In this document: one piece after another, positions 23,386 through 34,379 of the stretch
Layout of the letters: each line of letters begins with the position of its first letter
Position numbering within the stretch: position 1 is the stretch's first letter
Assembly (NCBI GenBank): GCA_003586115.2
Contig: QVOM02000034.1
Coordinates: 144,093,988 to 144,157,987, forward strand
DNA from: Salvator merianae
Taxonomy: Eukaryota; Chordata; Lepidosauria; Squamata; Teiidae
DNA length: 64,000 nucleotides
Direction of reading: 5' to 3'
Notes under the pieces: generated by a model
What the model saw: the letters and a program-made list of their open reading frames with translations, nothing else
What the model was told of the DNA's origin: nothing
Database searches by the model: none
Made by a program: the position numbers and the translations under genes

Positions 23386-25160
23386 TTATAAAATATTATA
23401 CAGTTGAGCTAATTTAAATGTGCATGCACATATATTTAAATTTTCTTCCAGTTAAATAAAACAAATATTGTATTAGCTGACTTTGAAGATTTTGTGAGCT
23501 GAAAGGAGTGAACTAAATCCATGAAAAGCGTTCCGTACATGCTGTTCTGAAACATCAAGATGTAGCACTCAAAAGTTGCAGATGTCTGCTACTTCAAAGC
23601 AGTGGATTTTAAAGAGTCACTAAGTTGATGAGATGTTAACAACATTACCTGAAGGATCATGTTTTAGGATTGCCAGCAAACCAAGCTGTCAGGAGGATAT
23701 CAAGATATAAATTAGTCTGCCAACAAGGAATATGCCTTACATCAGTGAAACCTACAGACAAATTGCTGTCCAATCCACAGGAGCTGCTCTGTGTACCAAA
23801 GAAGGGAGCAAAATAGACTCTCCAGTCAATCAGCAAATAAACATAACAGCACAAGAGAAGACACACGACTTTCCTACAATTTTGCTGATACGATATTAAG
23901 CAACCAATTTTGTTCCTGCCATTTCAAGATCATTCCCCTCATGGCTCTCAGACAGTGTCATGGTGCCATGAATAAAGCAATCAAAAGTAATGGGTGTCTG
24001 TCTAATCAAAGAAATACATGCAAAAAAAAATGAATGAATGAATGAATGAGAATATGTTTCCTCTAAAGAAATCTCCCATGAGGCCTCAGCATACAGAGAT
24101 CTCTACAAAACAGCTGCAAAACATTCACACACACACTCACTCTCTCACACACAGAGCATAGAATTATGCTTGTAAATATCTGATGATTTAAAGTCAGCAA
24201 CACTAAGTAAATGAGCACATTGCAAAAGGGTTTGAGCCAAGTAGGAAAGGCATGCTGCCTTTCCCTCTCTCATTGCCATTGTGCAGAAACACAGCAACAG
24301 TGAAGTTGATGCACTGTTCTTGTCCTGTATAGGTGTTATGCAGAAAAAGGCTCACTTCTGGGGCCATTTCTACCACAGAAGACACCTTCTCTTGGAAGCT
24401 GGGGGCCTTTGATGCTTCAAAGCCGGCAGGCACAGAAAAGCCCCCTGTCTTCTTCCACCTGTTTAAAGTTATCCCAGGGTGCTGTGGTGGATTGGCAAGA
24501 AGGTATATGACCTCTCTATATAAATTGAAGAAAAAGGATTATACAGAGTTAAAGAACAAAAAACAGCAGAACTGCTCAGAAAATATAAAGCATAACTGCC
24601 TTCTTGTCTTATGTATCACCTCTTCAAAGAACCATAGCATAAGAGGATTTTTAAACTATGAGGGATAAAATGATTATGTTTGTCTCTTTCTCCTTTCGGA
24701 CAAATGTAATACTGTGCACATGTAATGAAGGGTAGCCTGAATACGATGCATTGCCGTCCACTGCCTTATAGTCAGCCCAAGAATGGGAAGCACACAAGTT
24801 TAGTTTTCTTATTGAAATAGACTGCTAATTCTTGATATTTATGTCACATCTATTATTCATCTGCTGATGGTAGGAGAATGCCATATCCCCATTTCTGACA
24901 TTTGTGTAGTGTTACCAAAAATTATTTGACTTGCCTCAGGATTCTTTAAATGCTTTCTCTATAAATAATCTTTCAAACTAATTTCAATGTTTTGGTGTCC
25001 TCGGGACAATGGAATGCTTAATGAAGGGGTCCCGTGATGTACGGGCAGGAGATGGGGACAATGGCAATTAGAAAATGTTGGTATGATTTAGACTCTTGCA
25101 TGCCAGATGCTCATCAAAGAAGTGAAAATAGGAAAAGTTTCAAGTTAGAATTGGTTAAAG
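23386..25160. other. No gene recognised
   Basis: AT-rich, with an (ATGA)n run at about 24030-24048 and a short CA-rich run at 24122-24153. The 111-codon frame at 24333-24668 has no recognisable family. Confidence 0.5.
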
Positions 25161-25164
25161 GCGG

Positions 25165-25315
25165 ATGGGGACAGATGTCCATGAACATTTTTTTTCCTGG
25201 TATGGTTTGATTCAAACCAAACCCCAGAAACTTAGAATATGCTCTAATCAAGTTCTGAACATCTCAAAAAGAAAAACCCAGAGCTTGGTTTGAATGTTCT
25301 TTGATCTGTTCTTCA
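25165..25315. mobile_element. AGGGATGTGCA-family left-end fragment
   Basis: Starts with GGGGACAGATGTCCATGAAC (about 25165) and continues with GGTTTGATTCAAACCAAACC (25204-25223), characteristic of the family seen at 20.7, 22.5 and 30.8 kb. It leads directly into the tandem units at 25385-26070, which may be its interior. Confidence 0.4.
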
Positions 25316-25384
25316 CAGGAAACAATGGAGGAGAGCCAGAGGGACCGTGTTCATCAATTTGTAAAGCTATGAGGGAAAACAAGG

Positions 25385-26070
25385 GATTTAAAATCAAGGG
25401 TGCATCTAAATGTCATGCTGAGGAGCAAGGGTTTCCTAATGCCCCTCATCCCACATGCCAATTTTGGATACTCCAGCTCTAAGCTGACTGCAGCAAAAAC
25501 CTCCCTGCCAAGTAGAACAGCAGGGCTAAAGTTCTACAGAGTTTGAGTTGAAGCTCCCAAAATTGGCATGTGGGTCCAGAAAGGCCACAGAGAAGTTTCC
25601 TGGAGATCAAATACAGTCTGATTTTTGTTTGTTTGTTTTTTTTTTTTTTTTTTTAATAGGATTTTTTGGAAAACACCCAATTGCTCCCACGGAGCAGATG
25701 GCGGACTTTTTTTTTTAAAAAAAAAAGCTTGGAAAATTAAGACTGCATTCAAATATTGTGCTGCTCAGCAAGGGCTTCCTGACATCCCCCAGATCCCAAT
25801 GCCAATTTTGGAAACTTCAGCTGAAAGCTGGCTGCAGTGACAACTACCCTGCCAAGTAGGCCACCAGGGTCAAGGTTCTGCAGAGTTTGAGCTGGAACCT
25901 CCAAAACCGGCACAAGGATCCAGGTGAGGGTGCCAGGAAGGCTCCTACCAAGCACTACAATTTTTTGATGCAGCCTTGATTTTCCAGATTTTTTTTTTCT
26001 CCATAGGAACAAATGGAAGATCCCCCCTCCCCCCAAAAAAATCAGGGGTGCATCTGATTTCCCCCATATT
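25385..26070. repeat. Tandem duplication of a ~340-bp hairpin-bearing unit
   Basis: Unit 1 (about 25385-25720) and unit 2 (about 25725-26060) share CTGAGGAGCAAGGGTTTCCT / CTCAGCAAGGGCTTCCT, ATGCCAATTTTGGA, CCCTGCCAAGTAG, and CTACAGAGTTTGAG / CTGCAGAGTTTGAG in the same order. Both then show a poly-T stretch and GGTGCATCT-type sequence near the unit boundary. Each unit contains its own inverted repeat. Confidence 0.7.
25450..25574. repeat. Inverted repeat with perfect 18-bp arms
   Basis: Positions 25450-25467 are the exact reverse complement of 25557-25574 and the pairing continues imperfectly inward (ACTCCAGCTC against GAGTTGAAGCT). The corresponding hairpin in unit 2 (about 25800-25925) is more diverged. 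Confidence 0.85.
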
Positions 26071-28480
26071 TGGCTGGACTCTTTCTGCAGCCCCTAGGCC
26101 TATGAACTGCAAGTGAAGGGCTTTCAGGAAGACCCACACCCACTTCTGTGACAATTGTCCTGCCCCTCAATTGCAAACGTTTTTCTTTTTAAGAAATTTC
26201 CTGTTGCTGAAGTTTGCTTTGGGAAAAGACCTGGAAAGAAAACCCTGGGGGCGGGGGATATGAACTGCACATCTGTTGCACACAAGCAACACAAAAACTC
26301 ATGGTATGACCTTAAAGTGCTTTGTCATAAAACCTACCTCTCCCTTTTACCTTACTTGTGATGAACATCTTCTATCTCTGTGTTAAGTTCTGAAATTGCA
26401 ACAGGCCCAGGGAAGATATATGGAGTGACAAGTCAAGGATGGAGATGCTGCATCACCTGTGTGTTTTCCCACATCAGCCAAGGTCTCAGACTGGTACTGG
26501 CCCTTGATCACTGACCCAGACAGGATACCGGCACAGGGCACTAAGTGTACCCCTTGTTATCAGGGACCTGGTGTCATTGGTGGCATGTGTGTTGTGTGTA
26601 TGGATGATTTTGTTGTGCCACAGCAACAGCCTACCAGGGGAAAGCATGCAAGTGGTGTTTTGAGTGTGTGATGTAATTGGGTTTGCTTTGCATTCAGGAC
26701 AGGTCTAAGAGAAACGGAATCCTGTGAAAGGGACTCCTCCCTCCCTGTGTGTGTGCAGTTAGAGGATATCTAGAGAATCCTGCCTGTTGTGTCCCCTTTG
26801 AACCATTCTGATTCTAAACTTCTTGGAATAGGAAAAGTCAAGCTTATGGAGTGGCAGGAAGAGTTAGGAAGCACTACACTATGTAGCTTCTTTTTGCAGA
26901 ATCTAGACCATTGATGCAGACTGGCCACAGAAATTGCCGGACCAATTAACCTAGCCATAGAAAAAGCTAAACAACAACAACAACAAACTGATGTATCTGA
27001 TGTTTGGCAGATTTTCTACAGCTTTTGGCAACCCTGCATTGATGGACTTGATGCTTTCTCTTTATCTTGGTTGTGGCAAACAGGTTTAGTTACTGTAATG
27101 GGGTATCTGTTTTTCCTCCCTTACTTCTGTTTTCTCCATTGGATGATAAGAAAACATCTTCTAACTGAGCCTTCGAACTTTGAAAATATGTGATATGCCC
27201 CCCCCCCCTTCCTATTTGAGCTCTTGCCTCAAGTAAGATATTTAAATCCAGGGCTCCATATGTGTAGTGTTCAGGTTTCCCACTTCTCAAAGAAAAAAAG
27301 AAAGGTAGTGAGTGCACTGCTATGATCTAGGTTTCAGACAAACACCCAACTGTCTTTACCTGCAGTAGTCTCACCTGTGTGCTTGTCACTTATGGGTGAA
27401 ATCCAGACTATTTTGTATTCGGATTTAATGAGTTCTCAAGCTGTTCCAGATTGCTAGCCCACTTTACTTTGGGATCTGAAAATGAGGAAGGAGACTATTT
27501 GGGAGGGACCGTACTTTTGAGGGGGCATGCAGAGGGAGGGCTTCCCATTTCATGCCATCCAATGACTTTGTGGGTAGGCAGGAAGCGCAGTAGTTTCTTC
27601 TGTCTCCATTATCCCCTCTTTCCTCGCTGGCGGGAGAAAAGGAAACTGACCTCATTTTTACTTTGCTAAGCTGCCGTCCTTTCTCTTTCTTTATTCCCCA
27701 TTCAGCACTGCCAGGAAGAAATTAAAGGCTTCCTCCACTTCTGTCTGCTGATTAAACTGAAAAAGAAACTATGCCTGTTTGGGGTTGCAGTCCTCTTGCC
27801 CCAACAAAGAACCCCCTCAAGTTCAGTTTTGCCATTGGCAGCACACAACTACACAGTGGGGACACATGCTGCTGCGTATGTCTCGGGGGAAGAGAAGGCA
27901 GAGTCCATTTGCTGGCCATGAACTGCACTATCACAATAATAGAGCCCCCACACATTCCCTCCCCACATTTCCCCTTCTTCACGGACCCCTCCTGCTTTTG
28001 CACTACTTTTAAATTGCGCAATTGCACAAAAGTGCACTTGCAAGGGAGCAGAAATCTCCATTTGCCCTTTAAGAAGCTTAATTGTGCAGTACACATAGTT
28101 TTAAAGTTCTGCTTGTGTAGATAGAGGCTGTAGGGGGGAGAAGGAGCAAATGGTGAATGACTAGTAATGCTGCCAAGTGAATCCAGGTTCTGAGGCAGCA
28201 GTGGGGACATACAGAGAGCACAGCTTGACTTTCCATCCCTGTGATGTCAAGATTTGAATGTTGGGACTGCAGCCAATCATTGACTGCACAGGGAGGAGAA
28301 TTTGACGAGGGGTGGATGCAGAAAAGGTACAGTTTCTCTGTGCCAAGCATGGGAAACACCAGTGTGAGAACAAGCAAGTATGAATTGAGTCTGTGTTAAA
28401 CTGTAACTGTGGGAATGATCAGAAGACGAATTCCGTCCTTGTATTCTTCTGATACAGATTAAATTTACGATGTCGGACCG
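26071..28480. other. No gene recognised
   Basis: No exon I can support. A C run lies at 27198-27208 and a CAACAA run at 26973-26986. The longest frame (27752-28210, minus, 152 codons) is opposed by another on the plus strand, and neither has a recognisable motif. Confidence 0.5.
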
Positions 28481-29580
28481 CGGCCATGGTGTCTATTCAA
28501 CTGTGGGGGGCTCAACAGCAGTAGTGTCTAGTGTTCAGGCAGACAGACCCCAAACACCACCAGAAAAAAGACTGCAGAAAGAGAAAGTGCCAGTGGGGGA
28601 GGGAGACCACCAAGAAGAAAGTAGAAGCTAGATGAAAGAAACGAAAAGGAAAAAACAAGTCCTCAGACACCCCTGCTAAAACACCTGGGCAGGTATTTCA
28701 CGTGATCAGACAAGGGCAAGTGAACCCAAATGACAAGTGGAAGCAGATAAATTCACGCCAAAACACTTGTGGGAGAAAAGAAAAAGACCATGGGGGGGGG
28801 GGGGGAAGGTGTTTTCCAAAAGAAACAACACACACAGACCAAAGACAAGCTGACTCAGCTAAGCTCACAACAACCAAACTACCAGCAATGACAACAACAA
28901 CAAAAATCCACTGTACCACTCTAATCCCAATCCCAAGCCAAGCAAGCAAGCAAAAGTGCAGCTGTGGCCAAAGCAAGAAGTAGACAGCAGATAGCAAACC
29001 ACTACAGAGCACAGACTACAAAACCTACCCCAAATAAGTCTTACTGAAAAAGAACCCACCCTCACCTATTCTGTCTAATCTAATTCCTAAGGCAAAAACA
29101 CCAGAACAGATAAGGAAGAGAGAGACACACACACACACATTAGAGAAAGCAACAATCACTCTGGCAAAAAACAAAGAGAGCAAAACCAGAAACCACAGCA
29201 GAGAGCAGAGCAGAGAACTCCAACACCCACATTCAGGCAGAACTCACAATAAACTGCAGTAGCTCTCCAAAAAATTTTATGGAGGAAACAGCTCTGATCT
29301 GAGTCCTTTAATACTCTCAAATTCCTTCCTTTGCAAAAGCAGCCAACACGCTTTAAACAAGCAGCTGTTTGGTGACCGACAACAGTGATATGCCTTTTTT
29401 AATGGAACAGGCACTTTGAACTATTCATAGAACAGCTTGTTGAATGCACCTGGTATTTGATTCTATATCAAACACTTAAATTGAACATAAGGGGGCATTT
29501 GACTTGAAAACAAACACACCAAACACCCCCTGTTTGCTAAGAACTGTATTTGAATAGAACCAGTCTGGTACATCTCTAGG
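28481..29580. other. Purine-rich sequence, possibly a long repeat ending in an AGGGATGTGCA-type terminus
   Basis: A G run of about 14 (28792-28805), CA-rich runs (29126-29139) and long A/G/C-rich non-T sequence (28560-29240). The right edge near 29560-29575 (GAACCAGTCTGGTACATCTCTAG) matches the family's right terminus, but no left end was found, so the extent is uncertain. Confidence 0.3.
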
Positions 29581-30675
29581 AGAAAGTAGCTACTAATAAC
29601 ACAAAACCAAAAATAGATCTTGCCAGGAGAGAAGGCAGAAGGAAGCTCTTTACATTGTTAACAAAGGAAAGATAAAAATAATTACCAGAACTATTTGGGC
29701 ATCTCTAGACATCTGCATCTAAACTGGAACTCAAGAGATGAGAACACTGACTTATCCTTAGATAACTCAAGACCACACAGTAAATTATATTAATAATACA
29801 ATTTAAGTTTAATCATTCTTTTCCCCAAACAAGCAAGATGGAGTTCAGAGTCCTAATGGCATTCTTATCCTTAACCATTGCTGTGGTCCCGTTCCAGATC
29901 AGATCCCTCCCTTATAGGGTTTCCATGGTGGCTATTAAGAAAATAAGCATCTTGTATTCCAGGAAAAGCCTTGTGATTGATGTGATCTGTGGTTTACTCC
30001 TCACACCTGGTGGCGAACACTGCAGGGAATTAACTCTTGGGAGTAAAGGGCCCAGCTCAGCTTCTGACCTTCTTTGGTTTATTTACTCACATTTCTAGCT
30101 GCCAAGATGTCTAATTCTACATTTTCTCTCAGACATTTATGATATGGTATGCACATAAATGGCCTTCATTCCTGATTCAGTATTCTGTATGGATAATTTT
30201 ATGTGTTGTAGTTCTTTCATATCTCTTATACTTATGGATCACTTTCAGTTTTTAAATTGGGTTTATTGGTTAATTCAAGACATAAATGCACAGAATGGCT
30301 ACCAATGCTGTTGGTAACCTACTTGTGCTGCTACTTAAATGAGGAAACATGAAAGTGAACAAAAAAGGAAAGTTTCCTAAATCTGTCCTGTGTTCTACTG
30401 TCAAGAAAAATCACAGAAAATATGTTCCTTCTCCTTTATAAGACTTTCTTTTTTCCCTAATGAGGCATCTGTAGACAACTATTTAGCTGTTTTTTCCCCT
30501 ATCCACCGTGGAGTTAGCAGATTTTTTAGCACTAGAAGGAATAAAATAAAGGCATATGGTTTTGTTAATTTCATCATGTCATAGCACAGTCTGTCACAAT
30601 GCACACTCCTGAGTGATTTCATTTGAGTGGAATATTGTACGAGAAACAGGATAAAAGAAACCAGTAATTGAAATC
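29581..30675. other. No gene recognised
   Basis: AT-rich with short frames only. An open frame of 86 codons at 29838-30098 (plus) has no recognisable domain. Confidence 0.5.
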
Positions 30676-31331
30676 TGAAAGTTTGTCATGCTATAAATAG
30701 ACCAGGCACTTTGGCTCTTGACTGAGTGGGATGAAACTTCAAGAAAGTCAATACAGCTTAGGGGTACAGATGTGCAAAATTTGATTTGTATTTTCAAATT
30801 TGATTGGATATTTTGTATTTGGGGATATTCAAATCAAATTGATTTTTTTTTTTTTTTTTTTGCATTGTCAGAGTTTGATCAAAATGAACCAGTTTCTCCC
30901 CTCACAAAAGCAAAATATTGATTGAATATTTGCATTTTTGCTGTGTTTTAACCCACAGAAAGGGCATTTTCAAAGGAGAAAAAATGTGAAAACTGTGAAA
31001 TCAAATCCAATATCAGTTTTTTGACACTGTGATTCACCAACAAAGCAAAAACAAAACAAAACATGTTTTCACGTCAACAGCAAATTGAAAACATGAATTT
31101 CATTCATGCACATCCCTAGTTAGGGGTTAGGAGTAATTTTCTGACAGTAAGAGCTGTTAGTCAATGCAAGAGGTTATTCCATGAAATTGAATGTTCCTCT
31201 TCAGGGGTGTCTTCAAGAGAAAGCTGGATAGTCATCTGTCAGGGGTGGCCTAATGAATCTTGCATTGAGCAGTAGATTGGGCTTAATGGTCTCTGAAGTC
31301 CATCCCGGCCCTATAATTCCATGATTTCATA
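30676..31331 (+). pseudogene. CR1 LINE ORF2 C-terminus and 3' end, split by a MITE
   Basis: Joined around 30765-31119, the frame reads GMKLQESQYSLG, then SNFLTVRAV, then a degenerate C-terminal helix ending FKRKLDSHLSG; this parallels the better preserved copy at 59.8-60.2 kb (GMKLQGSRYRLD, KNFLTVRAI, FKERLDRYLSG). The 3' end (31265-31331) reads GAGCAGTAGATTGGGCTTAATGGTCTCTGAAGTCC...ATAATTCCATGATTTCAT, the typical CR1 terminus. A frameshift and substitutions make it dead. Confidence 0.75.
30765..31119. mobile_element. AGGGATGTGCA-family MITE inside CR1
   Basis: Inverted ends ACAGATGTGCA (left) and, in reverse complement, CTAGGGATGTGCA (right). TTAGGGG occurs on both sides (30758-30764 and 31120-31126), and the CR1 reading frame is restored when one copy is removed, so this is a real target duplication of 7-8 bp, hAT-like. 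The interior is AT-rich with ATTTGATTTG / CAAATCAAAT palindromic blocks. Confidence 0.75.
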
Positions 31332-31691
31332 TTTCATTCATAGTGCTCATGACTTCCATCAGTTGCATCTGTATCTGTGTCAGTATTAAAACATAAATAA
31401 GTTCCCTCCAGGCGTTAAGAAGTCACCTCCTCTTGAAGCAAATGATATGGCTTGTCCTCAACAAAACAAGAAGTATTGTGGTGTTCAGTCACCTAAGACA
31501 AGGATCCGCCAAGTTACAAACACCCCCAGACCAGAGTACTGGACATTATGAGTGATATTATAATTGGTATATAGGTCAAAATATATGGAAATGGACCAGA
31601 GATCCTGAATTCCTGTACTATGCCAGAATCAGTGGCGTAGCGAGCCGCTTTGCCACCCGGGGCGACTAGCCATTTTGACGCCCGGGGCTAG

Positions 31692-31778
31692 GGGCGGGGC
31701 CAGCGACTGCGCATGCGTGTGGGCGGGGCCAGCGACTGCGCATGCGTGTGGGCGGGGCCAGCGAGCGCGCATGCCCCA
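31692..31778. repeat. 29-bp tandem repeat, three copies, with Sp1/NRF1-like motifs
   Basis: Units start with GGGCGGGGCCAGCGA at 31692, 31721 and 31750. Each carries a GC-box-like GGGCGGGGC and a GCGCATGC core similar to NRF1 sites. Motif identity comes from general knowledge of these binding sites; activity is not shown. Confidence 0.8.
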
Positions 31779-31795
31779 CTCCTCGCCCCGGCCCG

Positions 31796-32460
31796 CGCCC
31801 CTCGCCCCGGCCCGCCTGGCGGTGGCCTCGCCCCTCGCCCCGGCGGCGGCCTCGCCCCTCGCCCCGGCCCGCCCGGGGGGAGTCGCGCTCGTCGCCCCGC
31901 CCCGCCCGGCGGGAGTCGCGCTCGTTGCCCCGCCCCGCCCGGCGGGAGTCGCGCCCCTCGCCCCGGCCCGCCTGGCGGTGGCCTCGCCCCTCGCCCCGGC
32001 GGCGGCCTCGCCCCTCGCCCCGGCCCGCCCGGGGGGAGTCGCGCTCGTCGCCCCGGCCCGCCCGGCGGGAGTCGCGCTCGTCGCCCCGGCCCGCCCGGCG
32101 GGAGTCGCGCCCCTCGCCCCGGCCCGCCTGGCGGTGGCCTCGCCCCTCGCCCCGGCGGCGGCCTCGCCCCTCGCCCCGGCCCGCCCGGGGGGAGTCGCGC
32201 TCGTCGCCCCGGCCCGCCCGGCGGGAGTCGCGCTCGTTGCCCCGGACCGCCCGGCGGGAGTCGCGCTCGTCGCCCCGTCCCGCCCGGCGGCGGCCTCGCT
32301 CGTCGCCCCGGCCCGCCCGGCGGCGGCCGCGCTCCTCGCCCCGGCCCGCCCGGCGGCGGCCGCGCTCGTCGCCCCGGCCCACCCGGCGGGAGTCGCGCTC
32401 GTCGCCCCGGCCCGCCCGGTGGCGGCCGCGCTCCTCGCCCTGGCCTGCCCGGCGGCGGCC
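31796..32460. repeat. GC-rich minisatellite with 156-bp higher-order period
   Basis: Monomers of about 24 and 33 bp (CCCGGCCCGCC(T/C)GGCGG type) are arranged so that CCCGCCTGGCGGTGG recurs at 31811, 31967 and 32123, giving a 156-bp super-unit copied three times with very few differences. Beyond about 32265 it continues as single monomers with GGCGGCGGC variants. Confidence 0.9.
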
Positions 32461-34379
32461 TCGATGGCCCTACCTGCACGCATGCGCGCTCGCTGGCTCC
32501 GCCCACACGCACGCTGGCAGGCCGGGCGACGAAGCAACGAGCACGTCCGCCAGTGCGCGGGCCAGGGCGACAAGCCGACGAGTGCGGCCGCCGACGAGTG
32601 CGGCCGCCGCCCGGCGGGCCGCCGACAAGCGCGGACGCCGCCCGGGGCGATGAGCGCGCGCCCGCCCCGGACAACGCGCCACCCGGGGCGCTCCGCCCCC
32701 CCCCGCACCACCCTCGCTACGCCAGTGGCCAGAATCCACTTTGTTACACCAGGATCCATATTGGAAAAGTCAGGTTTTGATTCAAAAGGACAAAGAAGTT
32801 ATTACAAAATATTCTGTCTTTGCTTAAAGTAGAAGAGCTTGGACTGGGGACATCTGAATAAGCAGGGCTGAATCAGAGGAAGTCCATTCTCAGGAGAAAT
32901 AATCTATTTAATTGGCTTGTCGATAGCTGATATTTAACCTGGGCAGAATCTAAAAGGAGATACTGGAAGAGTTATTAGCACCCCAGACCGGTCTTTTGTG
33001 AAATAGCATTTCTTGAAACATCTGGAAAATATGCAATGGAAATGTCAGCCTGTAGTGATGGAATTTAGTTGGGAATGTGTCCCAACCCTGATTGGCTTAA
33101 GCACTGAGATACCACTTTATTGTCTAGAACACATCACTCCTGTTGTGGGTACAGGAAGAAGATCTGGGTGCATGAAGAATCTGTTTACAAAACACAGGAC
33201 AACTGTATGACCTGCAAACCTGTTGTTTATTGTATTAAAAGTTAATTAAAATGCTATCAGAAACATCATCAAGGCATGGACAAGCCTTGATCACCCTTAA
33301 TGTCAACCAAGAATGCATACATCTGCACAGTTACACGAGCACACCTTTTACACACTTCCCTCTACTCATGTGTAAGAAATCTCCTCCCCTTCCATAAACA
33401 AACATACCCCTTCATGTGGTTCTCACCCCTGGGCTGCTGAGTCTAATGTTAGGGTCAGCCTCCCTTTGTCTAGATCAAAGTGTGATCTCTGCCTCAGATC
33501 TCCATTATCCATCCATGCTGCTGCATCCGAATCTTGCAAGAAAAACTCAGTCACATTTCTATTTTACTATTTTTTTCACTGCTGCTTGCCAGTTGGATGG
33601 CTGCTTCAAGCCTGAAGCAGTTGCACAGCCCAGACTCTGCTTTGTCTTGACTGAGGCATCCAAATTCCTAAGAACTATAACTTTGCTGCTGATATGCAAC
33701 ACAGCTTCCTTCCTCAGCTGTGCAAATTTTCACCTTTACTTGTGAATACTCTGCGGGGCTCAGAAACTGTTCTTGGCAGCAAACTTCCACTCTCAAAGTT
33801 CTTGTTTGCCTTTGAGAGTGAGCTCCATGTGCTCCTAGTTAATATAAGATTTTCCTGGGTTTCCTTTGAGTAGATTTAGGCACATTTCCCCATTTTATTC
33901 TCCTCTGTTAACATCCATTCATGAATACTGACAAAACGGTCCTTAAAGGACCCTAATTTAGTCATAAAAAGATACTGTTACAACCTTTTTCTTTCTGATT
34001 TAGCCTGTAAGGTGAGTGTCTGGGAGAGAGACTTCTTTCAGACTAGCCTGCTATTACTGCTTTGCTTTTACCTGTACATTCCCTATTTTTTTGGATTTGA
34101 CAATCAGGTGACTCCTGTCAAGCTGTCATTCTGTTGGATTTTATGCGTTTTAAAGCTTTTTCTTTTCTTTTAATGAAATATATTGTGCTTTCATAGAATC
34201 TTGTGTCTGGGAAGGTGGTTTTTTTTGCTGTCTGCCCTTTATTTAATAACTTAGATACACCTTAGATACACCTCTGGATGATTCCCAATAAGAATGCAAG
34301 GCAGTAGCATTGAAATCTGACTGAAAAATGGTTCTAACCAGAGACGGGCTCTTAAAGGTCACCCATTTAAGCCCATCAA

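Larger units (their letters stand above)
31630..32727. mobile_element. Non-autonomous hAT-like element with GC-rich internal array
   Basis: The left end CAGTGGCGTAGCGAG and the reverse complement of the right end CACTGGCGTAGCGAG differ at one base. The 8-bp GCCAGAAT flanks both sides exactly (31622-31629 and 32728-32735), the target-duplication size of the hAT superfamily. Longer subterminal arms also pair: 31742-31778 against 32480-32512. There is no transposase. Open frames of 240-385 codons run through it on both strands in several phases, an artefact of high GC and repeat structure. Confidence 0.85.
31340..34300 (+). repeat. Repeat A, copy 2 (split by a hAT-like element)
   Basis: Without 31630-32727 this matches copy 1: CCTGTACTATGCCAGAATC joins to CACTTTGTTACACCAGGATCC as in 76-110, and similarity continues to about 34215, where TTGTGTCTGG matches the post-AATAAA block of copy 1 (ATGTCTGG, 2049-2056). 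No protein similarity was recognised. The 5' edge is approximate; similarity is clear from about 31585. Confidence 0.6.

Noticed and set aside
27752..28210. 152-codon minus-strand open frame
   Set aside because: A 117-codon frame opposes it, the sequence is Pro/Leu/Cys-rich with no motif, and no exon borders are supported.
30758..31126. TTAGGGG words as interstitial telomere repeats
   Set aside because: There are only two isolated copies, exactly flanking a MITE, so they are explained as a target-site duplication.
31629..32832. Long overlapping open frames (about 240-385 codons) on both strands
   Set aside because: They occupy several phases at once in very GC-rich tandem repeats inside a hAT-like element. 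Stop codons are rare there by composition, and the translations are Ala/Pro/Arg/Gly repeats without a domain.
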